A DNA stretch of 64,000 bases, taken from Branchinecta lynchi. Its lineage: Eukaryota; Arthropoda; Branchiopoda; Anostraca; Branchinectidae. Of the stretch, positions 14,201-27,300 are shown piece after piece (within the stretch, counting starts at the first letter, position 1; the number at the start of each line of letters is the position of its first letter). The translations under genes and the position numbers were made by a program. A model generated the notes under the pieces. That model was not told where the DNA came from, searched no databases, and worked only from the letters and a program-made list of their open reading frames with translations. Location: the NCBI GenBank assembly GCA_023053575.1, contig JAKZAP010000014.1, positions 12,674,938 to 12,738,937 of the forward strand, written 5' to 3'.

Positions 14201-17200
14201 ACGTACCGCACTATTTCCGGTACCCACCTCCAAATCCTCCCTACCGCGGCCGAATCTGGCTCGTACACATAAACGGATCATCCAAACCTTCTTCTCTTAC
14301 TACCTGCCAAGTTTCACTCGAATCTGAGCATTTTACGGGAAATTCCGCCCCCCTCCCCCCCCCCCACTCCACCACCACCGTGCTCGGATCCAGTCCCGAA
14401 CCTAAAATATGTCATATACGGCATATGACCTCTCTACTTTCCAAGTTCCACTGGAAATCGGTCCACTCATTTGGCCACTATGTGAGCTACAAAATCTCCG
14501 GGACTCCCCATCCAACTCCCTCCACAGTGGCCGAATATGACTCGGACACGTAAACCTCGCATATCTGCTTCCCGTCCAGCAAGTTTGACCCGAATCGACG
14601 CATATCTGCTAATTTCCGGTTCCCCTTTCACCCTCCTCCTGCCGTGGCCGGATCCGGTCCGGACACCAACGAATCTAGGCCGCATACACTCGGTTTTGTC
14701 CAACTTGCATCCAATTCTGCCGATTCGTTTAGTTTCTGCCCCCCCCCCCCCCTGCAACTACCCCAACCATGGCCGCAGGTGGTCCGGACAAAGGTTTTGC
14801 ATACCTAGGGTCATAATTCTTGTAGCCCATAAGCTTTCACTCGAATCGAACCACCCGTTCGCAACCTACCGAATTTCCGGATTACCCTTCTCTCAAGTGC
14901 CTCAACTTGAGAGGCACTGTGTCGGGTCTTTAAGTCTATTTGGTCGGGTCACTAATATCCTGCCATGTTTCATCGTCCTTAGCACATCTGGAAGTATCCA
15001 AGTATCCTAACTCTCGGCCACCAGAATTCCTGGAAACCCCCTCCAACTACCCCCCCCCCCCCCCCCAAAGAGCTCCTATACGATTTGTTTCTGTCAAGAC
15101 GGTACCTAGGGCTGATGCTTGTTCTCCCGACCAAATTCCATCCCGATCCTTCAACTCAAAGCGTCTCACCAGAATTGGTGATTCAGGCAATTAGATTCCA
15201 GATTCCCCATCCCTCCACTCCCCCCACTATGGTCGGGTTGGAGAAACGACTATTGTCAGGTCAGTCTGTTTGGGTCCCTGATACGCCTGCCAAGTTTCAT
15301 CGTCCTAGTTACATCAGGAAGTACCGACTCGCAGGATCGCTGGAATTCCGGACCCCACTCCAATTCCCCCCACAGTGCCGAAATGTGGTCCGGTTGTATC
15401 AGCGATACAGCCAAAATTTATCCGAATAAGGATTAAAGTTAACTGCAGTATTTGCTACTGGGATTAATCTTATCTCTACTGCGATAACATTAATTTGCAT
15501 TAGAGATAAGATTATCTTTTTACAAACAAGATTAATCCCAGTACCAAATACTGCAAGATTGTGTATCCCTCCACCCTATGCGTTTCTCAAGATTTCCGGC
15601 TCCCCCCTTCTACTCCCCCTAAAGTCACCAGATCCGGTCCAGAACTGAACTGGGTCGTCTGAGACACGAGGTCTTTCCAAATATCAAGTTAAGATCCGAT
15701 CACCTCTTTAAAAGTTATGCATACGTCAATTTCCCCTATTCCCTCTCCCTCACCCCCCCCCCCTGGTCGGATCAGGGAAGTCCCGATGAAAAATTTGTAG
15801 CCTGCGTAGTAGTACGAAAACGTTGCGTGTAATACTATGTAATAGCAAAGAATACTATCATTTAATGTGCCTCAGACTGGTCCAATCTTATGTAGTAGTA
15901 TCCAGTAGCATCCTGTCTTGCCATTGTAGCATCCATTCTCGCTAATCGTAGCATATAGTAGTATGTAGTAACACGGTAGCCTTGAAGTAGAAGCATGTAG
16001 TAGCATCGTTAGTACTGCATGCAACTTTTTCGTACTACTTCATAGTACTATTTTGAGATAAATTTTTCATCGGGGTGACTTTTCCTAAGTTAATCTGAGC
16101 CTCGTTTTTGTTGCATGCTGCAGGTCCACTTCTTGGCCGATTCCGGACTGATTCTTTCTGCATCCGTTTTTGCACTGCAGCGCTTCCGAGGAAGACGGCA
16201 GCGCTTCTCGAGAATCACGGACTTGCTCCCCGACCAAGTCCGTGCTTCCCTGCAAGATGCTGCAGCTCTGCCGCTTCAACCAAGAAGAAAGTGAATCCAA
16301 AAACGCATATTATGCAAAAGCAAAGAAGTGCTGCAGCAGCGATGCGGCAGCGCTATTGCAACAAAAACGAGGCTCTGGTCGGTTTCCTTGATAAGTGTGC
16401 CAAGTTTGATCGTCTTAGCTTATGTGGAAGTGCCCGACCTAGCAAAACCCGGACCGACAGACCCACGGACGGACAGAAACTGCGAATAAGGGCAAGTGCC
16501 ATAAAAAACGTAAACGATTGAACGAAACTGCAAGCAACTTACCTCTAAGCTAGCCTGGAATGCGCTGGACATCGCAGAGTCGTGGGGTCCGGCGTTGGTC
16601 AAAATGCTCAAATGAATATAGAACACACCAACATAGATGGCGGTCGGGATGGCGAACAAAGCAAAGCCGCGTGCGAAGGTGTGCTTCCAAAGGGCCCAAC
16701 GGCCCATGTCCTTTCCAAGAACGTTAGACCAAAATTCGCGTCCGATTAATGCGGCGCCAAGTGCTAACGAGTAGAAGCCGACGTATTTGACACTACGGTG
16801 CAGAACGGACATAAGCACAGGTGGGACAACACTTTAAGCTAGGTCCTAATATGACGCAAGTTGCAAACGAATTCGCTCAACGATTCTTCTTAAGCTCTGC
16901 CCGGCAGTAGGCTACATGATTTTAGCTTTTCGTTTTCATTAGTCTTAATACAAAATCCTGCCACTCCCTTAGTCCCAACCAACCAGAACCTGTTTGTCCA
17001 CTAAGAGCTTCGGCGGAGCGAGTTTTTACGCTACACCCCCCCCCCCCCGCCCGCTCACCCTCCTTGCTCTACAGGCGATACCGGGAAATGTTTGTCCCTA
17101 AATTCATTAAAAAATGTAACAACCAGATTCAGTATTGAAATTTCTGGGCTTACTTAAATCACTTATTTTAGAAAGTCTGATTGGAACTATATACTAGTAA

Positions 17201-20200
17201 CATAGTCAACACGTATCCTGACCTCCTGAGATGCTATGTTGCTTAGAAATAAACTATATAGCCCAAAATGCGTATGGAATGGAATATACACAAATTCTTA
17301 AAAAAAAAAAAAGAGAAACGTAAAACAGTCAACGTTCACCGTGTAATGTCTGAAGCCAAAAGACGAATACTGATGCCATTAATAGCTGATGCCACTTAAC
17401 GATGCGAACAGACGAACAGGCTTCCAGACGGATTTTCTGAAGCCCGCGTTCACATGCATGTCTAGCAAAGCACAGATGCCTAGGCAAGTGCACAAGCTTA
17501 GCCAGGCACCGAGTTCTAGAGCCCAGAACTCCGTGCCTGGCCCTAAATCTGTGTCTAGGCATGGGTGTGAACGGTGCTAGGCGTAGGCACGTGCCTAGGC
17601 ATCGGTGCTTGGCTAGGCATGCTGGTGAACGGGGCTTTACTTTCAATATGAAGTAGAAAATCAACTTTTCCGTACGGAACTGATGATGATGACGAGAATC
17701 CAGGCAAGAATTCCAGTCCAGGACCGCCTAGCCCTGTTCGGCTTCCCAAAGCCTCGAGGCTACTTGCCACAATTTACTTTCAATATGAAGTAGAAAATCA
17801 ACTTTTCCGTACGGAACTGATGATGATGACGAGAATCCAGGCAAGAATTCCAGTCCAGGACTGCCTAGCCCTGTTCGGCTTCCCAAAGCCTCGAGGCCAC
17901 TTGCCACAATTTACTTTCAATATGAAGTAGAAAATCAACTTTTCCGTACGGAACTGATGATGATGACGAGAATCCAGGCAAGAATTACAGTCCAGGACCG
18001 CCTAGCCCTGTTCGGCTGCCCAAAGCCTCGAGGCCACTTACCACATGGCACAGGTGAGCAGTGTCGTTCCGGTGTTGAGCCAGAACCACCAACTAATCGA
18101 AAATGGCTTGAGGTCCACCTGGCGGAAGCGAAGGATACACATGATCCCACTCAGAGAAAAAAACATCACGATGGACTCCATCAGCATAAAGTGTGACTGA
18201 GTGACCAGAGAGTTTTCTGAAAAACAAAAACTCACATTACAGAAAGGCAGGTAATTTCATCCTAGCTACCAGCAAGAGCATATAATCCTTTTTTTTCTTC
18301 TTTTTGGGATCCCAAAACGTAAGTGGAGGGATACCTATGCCATCGCAAAAGTTGTCCGTCTGTCCGTCCGTCCGTCTGTGCGCGCTATAACTCTCGAAGG
18401 GAATGAGATATTTTGATGAAGCTTGGTATGAGGATTGTTTGGTCATGGGTAAGGTCGAGTTCGTAGATGGGCTCTGTAGCCCTATATTTGGGGGTGGGGG
18501 TTCAATTTAAGGGACATACAAAATATTTTTAAACAGCTAATGTGATAGTCGATTATGGGGTAAGAAGACATGCTGAACACGATAGCTAAAACCCTTTTCT
18601 CGCCGGACAAGTAGTTCGTCCGGAATCCGGCAAAAACCGGAAAGTCGGTTAAAAGCAAAAGTAGTATATGAAGTTGATTAAGTGGTCGATTTAGGGGTAA
18701 GAAGAGATGATGAACCCGATGGTGAAAACCATTCTCTCGCCGGACAACTAGTTCACCCGGAATCCGGCCAACACCGGAAAGTTTGCTAAAAGCAAAGTTT
18801 GATTAGATGACAGATTAAGGTGTAAGAAGAGAGGCTGAGTCTGTATATGACAATCATTTTTTACCCGGACATATAATTAGTCCGGAATCCGGTTGTAACC
18901 GAATTTATTTATTTTTATTCAAACTTTTATTCAAAGTTGATTAGATGTTCTTTATAGGGATTCAACGCTGGATTTGTTTTAGAATTTTCTTTTTTTGCTG
19001 GACTAGTAGTTTGCTCGGGATTCGGGCGAAACCGGAAACTTGGCAGAAGTAAAGCAGGGAGTCTCGGTCAGTATCGTCAAAATAGATATGGCGTATAGAG
19101 GTATATCTGAACTTGGTTTTCTCTGATGATTAGCCTGGCGAAGACTGGATCTGGCGAAGACGAGACCCCATTGTCTGAATCAAATATTAGATTTTTGGGA
19201 TCCCATCGACACCTTTGGTTTTGTTTTTATTGTGACATAAATTGACCATTTCATGTTTGATTCACTTTTTACTTACTCATGACAAATTATTTTTGGGTTT
19301 CATCACTTGTCATTTTAATTCGCGTTCGTATTTTGATGAATTGTATTCTAAACCGTGAATTGTATACATAAATCATAGGTTACAATTGTAAATATATCCC
19401 TTCGTTGATCTTTTTAACTGTATTGACATGTCCAGCAATACTTTTTGTTTGTAAAAGATATTTATGGATAAATAAACCGAATTCTAATTGCATCCAACGC
19501 TACAATAGACGACTCATACACACCAGAAGCTGACACAGCTGTCTATAAAGAAGTAAAGAACAAGAATTCTCTGAGAGAAAACAAATTATACTGAGCGTGT
19601 TCCACCCTGCTTACCATAGTTACTACGCATGACGTCACGAATTCTGACTTTTTGCCGTCAAGTCTGGAACGATTTTTCTATTTTCCAGCAGAATATCATG
19701 CCACGGGTGAATCCGACCAATAACGTTACATAGATGCGTTACTATGCTCACGAGCATGGAAAGCAAATAGTTACTATTAGTTACTATTTCGAGAAGCTTG
19801 GAACGGTCAGCGTAGTGACTTTCTACGAGGTTGGAACGAAAATAGTAACTACTAGCTAGACTACTAGTGTTAGAAGGATGGAACACGCTCACTGCGTTTT
19901 ACTACGAGTTTGCCACAGAAAGTAACCTTTTGCTCGAAAAAGCGGTTCCATTCAAAAGCGCGTGAAATCCTTTGATGACTCAACCCAACTCATTTATTCT
20001 ATTTAATTCCCTCGTGTCGCTACTGGCTACCCCACAGAACTTCAATAAACTGCATGAAGATAACGATGATTCCATCTTTTTACGTACGCACTCTGCCCAG
20101 TCTAATGTACTCCATGTCATTGGTAGTCACAACCCTCTCTCCTGGAAACATTAAGAGGGGGCAGGTACTTCGATTGCTTTTAAACACATTTGAATTTTCC

Positions 20201-23200
20201 AATTAGCGGAAGAGTAAACCCTCTCACATATTGCCATGGTTATTCTACTCGTACCAAGTTCAAACTGGTCATTTGACAACGTTCACTACTTCTGATTTTC
20301 TTTGAGGCTCGGTAAATTATCATTAGTTTCTTCATTCTAAAATGGTGATCAGGCCACAAATCGATCACCCAGCTGTGGGTGTTTTCGTAGCTCAAGTTTT
20401 GTAGTAGACAGACACAATAAAATCAACGAAAATAATTTTGCAACCTCGGGAACAATAGCAAATTCCTTTTTCTAATAGACATTCGTAGCGGAGGGATTCA
20501 CGAGCCCTCTGCCAAATTTCCCTCACCAAGTTAAACCGAAGACCCAGCTTATTTTTATATTTTGGGTTTGAATACACTGAATTATTTTGACCCTGATAAC
20601 GTTTTTTTTTCACATTGGGCAAGTGATGTTCCGAATATGCACCGGCGCCTAGTGGCGGCACGACAAGACGAAGTCTCCCCCCCCCCCCACACACGGAAAA
20701 TAATCCGAATTTCAACAAAAGCGTGGTTCCAGTGGCTAATGAGGTTCAGGAAATGTTCACTTCCAGCAAGAACAAATAAGCACCAGAACCTCCGTCTCCC
20801 TATCTCTGTAATACGATCGGTTATGTGCACAGTGGAGCAACGAAGTAACACATTTTCATCGGGTCTTCAAGTGAATAAGTAGGGCCCAAGCCCGTATCCA
20901 GGGGGGGTAGGGGGTTGACCCCCCCCCCCCCCCGAAACATACAAAAGTAGTCATTTTTATAGGCTTTTCCCTCTGATCTGTCTTTTTGTACTTTTTTGTC
21001 CAACCCGCAGGCACCCCCCCCCCCCCCCCCGAAATAAATTCCTGGATACGGGCCTGGTATTGGTAATCGGTCACTAGAATGTCGTATCTCAGCCCTAATC
21101 GGTTAAACTTTCCCACATCCCCGGCCTCGAGCCAGAAACACTAACAATACAGCGTGATTTTGGTCCAGGAAACATCTGCGATTCCACGCTGTAATCAGGA
21201 GAAATACAAATCTCGCTAAGCCCAGCTGCAAATCTGGTCTGAGCTCCAAACGAAAGCGGATCCAGAGTAGATTTAAAGCTCCGAAAACTTACCAAACGCA
21301 AACAACAAAGCTGCAAGTGCTGCAGTCCACTGCTGGAACCCAAGAAGTAGCATAATCTGGTATGCAACTGGTATTACAAGTGAGCCGCAAATGGCGGGAA
21401 CCAAACGCATAGCGTATACAGGTACTGATTCGTTGTAAGCGTTGCCAATCTTTTCAAATTTGTAATCAGTTGCTGAAACAAATGAACAACTTTAATCAAT
21501 CAATCAATCAAGTTTAATCCAAACAGCTAGAAGAGGAATACAAATTTACAAAATACGATTTTACAAAATAAGATTATCCCTAATTTGGATTAATTTTATC
21601 CCAATAGAGATAAGATTAATCCCAGTAGCAAATACTGCATCCTTATTCGGAGAAGCTTTTACAGTGTAATACACTTACAAGAAATGACCAGAAATAAATG
21701 ATTGGATGAAACTACTTCAAAATTGAGTAGAAGAATTAGCGGGATATGGGGAAAACTGATTGCCAGTATTCCTCACGGACCGACGCACGGAAGACGGGGG
21801 GGGGGGGAATAGATGGGCCATCTGGGGACAACACGTTGTTTTAGCTCCAGATTTGTTTGAAAGAGTATTTCAATACCAGCTACCTGGTACTGGGGTATTT
21901 GATTCAGTTTACGTGCAGAAAAATAAACACATACAATCGTCTCTTCTAATTTTGTTGTTGGGGAATACAAATCTTTGAAGAGATGTGACGATTAGACCTA
22001 CGGGTGCGGCGAAGAAGGTAAAGTAATAAATGGCAATAATTCGTTAAAAGACTTCGCATGTGCTTGATATATTTCTTTCCGAGAATAGGGTAGATAGTAG
22101 GAAGCAAGGGAGATCAGAACACCGACGGGCAAACGTTAGTGGAGATTTTGGCCAATTCTCGGCGACTACATCTGGCTTTGTTGTGGACGATTTTTCCACA
22201 GCCTTGGCGTTTCTAGAAGACCAAAAACAGTAACCTTAAAAAATTTGTTTGGCAAATTGGCCAATTAAACCTCAAATTTGGACTATTCAGTTCTATCAAA
22301 TAGCCTCTAGAAAAGTTATACTGATCTACAGACTAAAAGTATGGGGGAGGGGGATATATCGTAAAGTTGGAATTTCAAGGAATCCACTACTAGAGACTAC
22401 CAAGTTGCAGTTTTCAGTTATAAGTATTTTAATGATCATTTAAATTCATCTTTTCAGAATTTGTTTTCGCAGAATCAGGATTTCCACGAGTATTCTACTC
22501 GGAATGACCGGCAGTTGGCGAGTGCCCCCCGTGAAGCAACTAGAGCTTCTTTTAGAAGGCGGTTTGCAAGTCACCCACCTTCAATCCAAAGCTGAAGAGA
22601 TGTTTGTAAGAGCGCTAGCCGAAGGAATCATGGGCAGAGAAAGGTCAGTGCTAATGTCATGGAAGCTGGATCCAAGAAAATGTCCTCAGCAACTCAAGAA
22701 AGGTTTTGCAAAGATAAAAGAAATTGAAGAAAAAGGTTTAATAAATTTCCAAACAAAAATAATAGCAAAGGAAGAACTGAAAATATATTATAAAGAAAGC
22801 ATGGATGTACCCCAGATAAAAACCGTGACTGATGGCCAAACAACAATAGAAGAGCTTGCGATAACAGCACGGCTACTACACTCGTCTATGTTAAAGCCAA
22901 GAGTGAAAGAGCACATGCTCTATCAAATTCATAATATTCTTCCCACTGAAGAAAGGAAACACAGAATCTCGCCTACATCAACACAAGGGAGGTGCACATT
23001 TTGCGGTGAAATTGAAACAATAAGACATTTCGTGAGAGAGTGCAAGGCGAAGGAGAAAACAGTGGGAGAATTAGAAACTTTTTTAAGAAAGATAAACAGA
23101 TATAGCCAAGAATGGAAGATTGATAAACAGATTTTCTACAAGGATATTGTTAAAGGTAAGATAACACCTAAGAACAGGACGACAGCTTTTTTAATAGGAA

Positions 23201-24324
23201 CATTTTGTTATTACAGTTGGAAAGGAAGAGGTAAAGAGGATAGTCTAGAAAAAATTATGATGATGGTTAGGACAGAATGGGAGAGTTTAAAAAAATTAAG
23301 AGTGAGAAAAGAAGAGTAGAAACATATTTTTTAGTATAATGTAATATGGAAAAATGGAAATGAAAACGGAAATGTCATGGTAAGAGATGAAGTTTGAAAT
23401 CATTTAGTTTCTTTTTTTGTTTTGTTTTGTATGGAAATATGTATAGTTTAGAGACAAACGACGTAGATTGGTGGTAAAGAAGTAAGCAATTATTTGTGTG
23501 TTTGTAGTTTTGAGAGGAATTACTGGAAAGTTTTTGGTTTATAAAAAATTTAATTTTTACGAAATGCCCAACAACGCAAGGCCCAGTGATTGTGTTGAGT
23601 TGTTATGTTTTTGTTTTGATATATATATATTGTGTGTACCCAATTATATGTAAATTACGTCAGGAATTGTAAATTGTGTATTTAATGGTTGATTATTTTA
23701 AAGTGATATTGTTATTTAGTTTTAAGGACGGGAAGAGCCCCTTGCAGTCGTGGGTATTTCGTGTTTTTTGTTTTTTTGTAATTTTCCAGTAAATTAGTTT
23801 TTATGTGTTTGAAAAATGAGTTTAAAAAAAGATTTATAAATAAATATGGTTGTGATAAAGTAAACTAGTCAAGTTTGTTTACAAAAATGCATTTTGCGTT
23901 TTATAGTATAATTTAAATATTGTGTGGAGTTGGAAATGTTTTATAGTTGTTTATAGTTGGAAAGATATATTTGTCCCTTTATGTCGTTTTTTCCCCTTAT
24001 ATGTATGGTATTGTAAAATTTTTCTGGTTTTATTTTTTTATTTTTCGTAATTTACAATAGTTTGGTTGGGAGTAAAATTTCAATTTATGGTTGAGGTTTG
24101 TAGGACAGACAAAAATAAAAATAAGATATCATAGGGGGGAAGAATAGTAAATACAATACGGGCTTATTTTCAAAAGTTAAGTGACGTAAATAGTTAAAAA
24201 TGGGTAAAAATAGAATAAATTAACGTCACTGAGGGAAGGAGGAGTAGCCACAAAAAGTACGAAAGAAGATTTTTTTCTTTTTTTCTTATGTAATATAAAA
24301 ATAAGTTAAATTATGGCTACGGGT

Positions 24325-24365
<41 letters not shown>

Positions 24366-27300
24366 ATAAAGCACTTTGCTCCGGGGCCTTTGTTGGCAAG
24401 GGCGCTTTGTAGATGGAAGATCGTTCGTTAGTGGATTTTTCTTGTCAGTTTGTTATGTATTCTCTTCTTTTTTCTGTCATTCTTTTTTCTTCTTTTTTTC
24501 CTTAAGAATAAGCCCCGCCCATTGCCAGGCCTTATTGTGGGGCCATAAAGAGTTAATGTTTTTTTTTATTTCTTATTAATAAAACTGAAACTGAATAGAG
24601 AATCAAATAGCGTCCAGAAAAGTTACACTGCTCTAAACGGCCAGACTTATGAGGGTTGGTATAGTAAGGAGATGTAAGGTCTGCATCCAACTTACCATTG
24701 AAGCCTGAAAGATATCCAGCTAAGGCAATCATTTGTTTTCCCAGAGGTGGATGCGAATCGAAAAAAAAGGTCTGTTTTAAGTAGAGTCCAGCGTACCGGC
24801 CATAGTGTAGCTCATCGAACCTGAAAAAAAAACACTTTTTTTACTTACAGGGAAATCTACACAATGCAAGAATGAAGTCGGTTTTGCGTTTACGTTACCA
24901 GCCAAAAAAGTTCGTCCAACCAGCCAAAAAATCCAAGCCCACACAAACTTTAACATTTATAAAATTGTTTATATATCACACATGCACATATCTAGTATTA
25001 TTAGTTGCATATATATACCCAGCAGTAATTAACATTATGTCCTCCTCAGAACAATCGATTTACTTTCGTTCTTAATGTCACTTTCGGGTCTTAATGTGAA
25101 AGCCGATAAACGGGATGATTACTGGCCTTTCAACTTGTTTTTTTTTTGTAGGCTATATTGGTAAAGAAAATCAGTTTTCAGACTTGATGATGACCGACTT
25201 TACTGGCTTTCAGGACATGCATTTGCCTGTGACAAACTCTGGCGGATCCAACACTATAGGAAAGGCACCAAACCACTGGCAAGGTTAAGATAATCAGTTG
25301 ACCTAAGAATAGTCATTCCCCGGTCGGACCATAGCGGGGGGGGGGGAGGGAGAGGAAATCTGGGATCTTCAGGCAAGCCGAACTTTCGAACGGGGCATCG
25401 GACACAAATAACTTGATAGTTGGAAGGAGCTCGGGTCGTGTCCCATTTCATGCCCGGGCAGGATCCGATAACTGTAGGGGGAGCGACTGGAGGGGGGGAA
25501 TCCCAGGACAGGCTTCGAGTGGAGGGATCTGGATGAAGCTTGGTGAGACACACAAGGACAAGTTGTAAGTACATTTTTGATAGAACCGGACCGGATCGGC
25601 GCACTGCTGGGGGGGGGGGGGGGTAGAGGGGGTTTCCTGGACTACAGATGCACTTGGACGATAAATGACCTGGAAGTAGTCATTCCCCCGATCGGGCGAT
25701 CTTCGGGAGAGTGGAGGGAACCAGAATTGTGTGTCATATGTAACTTTTGAACGGTTGGTCAGATCCGAAGGAAACCTGATAATTGACTGATCATCTGATA
25801 ATCTGATCTAACGACACACTTCATAGTCCCCACGAGTCCACGATCGTTTGTAACTCTAAGTATGTGCTTACAAATGAGTGTTTAGCCCCCTTAAAGTGCG
25901 TATCTTAACTGCGAAGTGAAAAATATACTTTTGACCAAAAGATACATTTTCGTGACTTCCAAGGGCCAATGATCAAATTTGCCTCAAGGGTTTTGCATGA
26001 CTTTCTAAGATACTTTAAGCGCCAATCTTACCGCTAGTGCAGAAAAAAAAATTAATAAATGATACATTTTAAAGATCCCCAGGAGTCCATGATCATCTGT
26101 GTCCCAGTATTTTCCTTATAAATTCAGTTCTAGTCCCTTAAAGTGCGCCATTTGCGTACCAGTACTTTTCCTTACAAAATGGTTTCCCAGCCCCGTTAAA
26201 GTGCGCATTGTAACCACAAAGTGCATGGCATATTTTTGACTAAACCCTACGTTTTCATGAATGAAAAGCCCATAATTGGCTGTGCCTCAAGATAGCGCAA
26301 ATCTTAGCTACTATTTATTATTTGCTACTACGTATGCTACTACCCTTTGCTACTGCGAAGTGCCATATGAGCTTACAGCTCTTGATTGTTAAGTGCTGGG
26401 ATACAAACTAGTCTGTACCTCTTTCCTGATTTCTGATTTTAATCTTTTGTTTCCCTCTAAATTTTGTGGCAACCAAGTGGATTTTATGAAATAAACTAAT
26501 CTTTAAGAAGTCGGTACAGGAATAATAAGCTAGCCTACTTAAGTAACAACTGATCCCAAAACTATAAAAATTTATCCAAGCTATCGAAAATCCACTCATT
26601 TTCCTTTCAGCTACCTAAACTCCAGACGAGAGTTATTTTCACCACAACAAGCATACTAGGCTCTTTTTGGGAGTGGTAGACATGACCCAGGAAAGTGGCC
26701 TACAGGTATACCCTCGAAAAAAAATTCCTTTTCACTGGATCCTAGGCTACATACCCTCTATTTTATCATTTACTTCCCACCTCCAAAAACAACAAGACTT
26801 ACACTATGCTGTTTGGTTCTGCAAGTCTGTATGTTCTTAGGCCATATCCAACAGCGAAGAGGATTATCACAACAAAATCTAGACGACAGGTGAATGTCAA
26901 AGGTTCATTCCTTTGGTCTCCTTTTGATTTTGTCTCACTTTTGCCAACTTCTGAAGCAAAATCCTAAAAATAAAATTAATTTGTACGATTTTGAAGGGAT
27001 TAACACTGGATAGGGATTCCGCAACTATAGCTAAAATGACCCACTTTACGGTATTGCTTGTGGGAACACTTTCTACAGGAAGTTTCTAGTTTTGACAGAA
27101 CAATATAACAAGGGTACGAAACACTATGGAGCAGAGCAATACAGAACGAACAGCCTTGGGTATGTGAGACAGGCACAAAATCACTAAAAACAGAATTTAC
27201 AGGCCTTATTCTCATGATGGGCTATGCAGGTCACCCAAAGGTTGCCCTGCGAATTGGAAAATGAAATCTGAAAACAGGAAAACAGTTCCAAACTATTCTT

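Larger units (their letters stand above)
13995..16515 (-). mobile_element. Composite element, family R, reversed, nearly complete
   Basis: Left boundary AGAGCTACGAGCTCATATGG, right boundary GGCAAGTGCCATAAAAA. Near its inner start (16,430-16,490) lie GGACCGACAGACCCACGG-type repeats, then diverged monomers with AAGTTTCA(C/T)TCGAATC. Poly-C runs at 14346, 14741, 15051 and 15747 recur once per monomer. It has two younger MITEs inside and no intact ORF; the frame at 14537-15010 is open but has no homology. Confidence 0.6.
9749..16542. other. POMT1 intron 6 content (largest intron)
   Basis: Contains in order a piggyBac-like MITE (9905-10349), featureless DNA with short ORFs (10350-11640), a fragment related to the 19593 element (about 11640-11762), a TIR element (11879-12289), a hAT-like MITE (12845-13160), a palindromic MITE (13446-13787), and a reversed composite R element (about 13995-16515) that itself carries a family T and a family Q MITE. 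Confidence 0.6.
18217..21292. other. POMT1 intron 4 content
   Basis: Contains composite family A copy 1 (18306-19225), an ACT-flanked TIR element (19593-19890), and a hAT-like G-run MITE (about 20890-21055). 19226-19590 and 19895-20880 show no recognisable feature. Confidence 0.6.
21473..24695. other. POMT1 intron 3 content
   Basis: Holds family T copy 3 (21549-21668), a G run at 21796, and a LINE insertion (about 22331-24601) in antisense to POMT1. Confidence 0.65.

Noticed and set aside
14537..15010. 157-codon plus ORF
   Set aside because: Pro/Ser/Arg-rich translation of C-rich family R monomers; no start context or homology.
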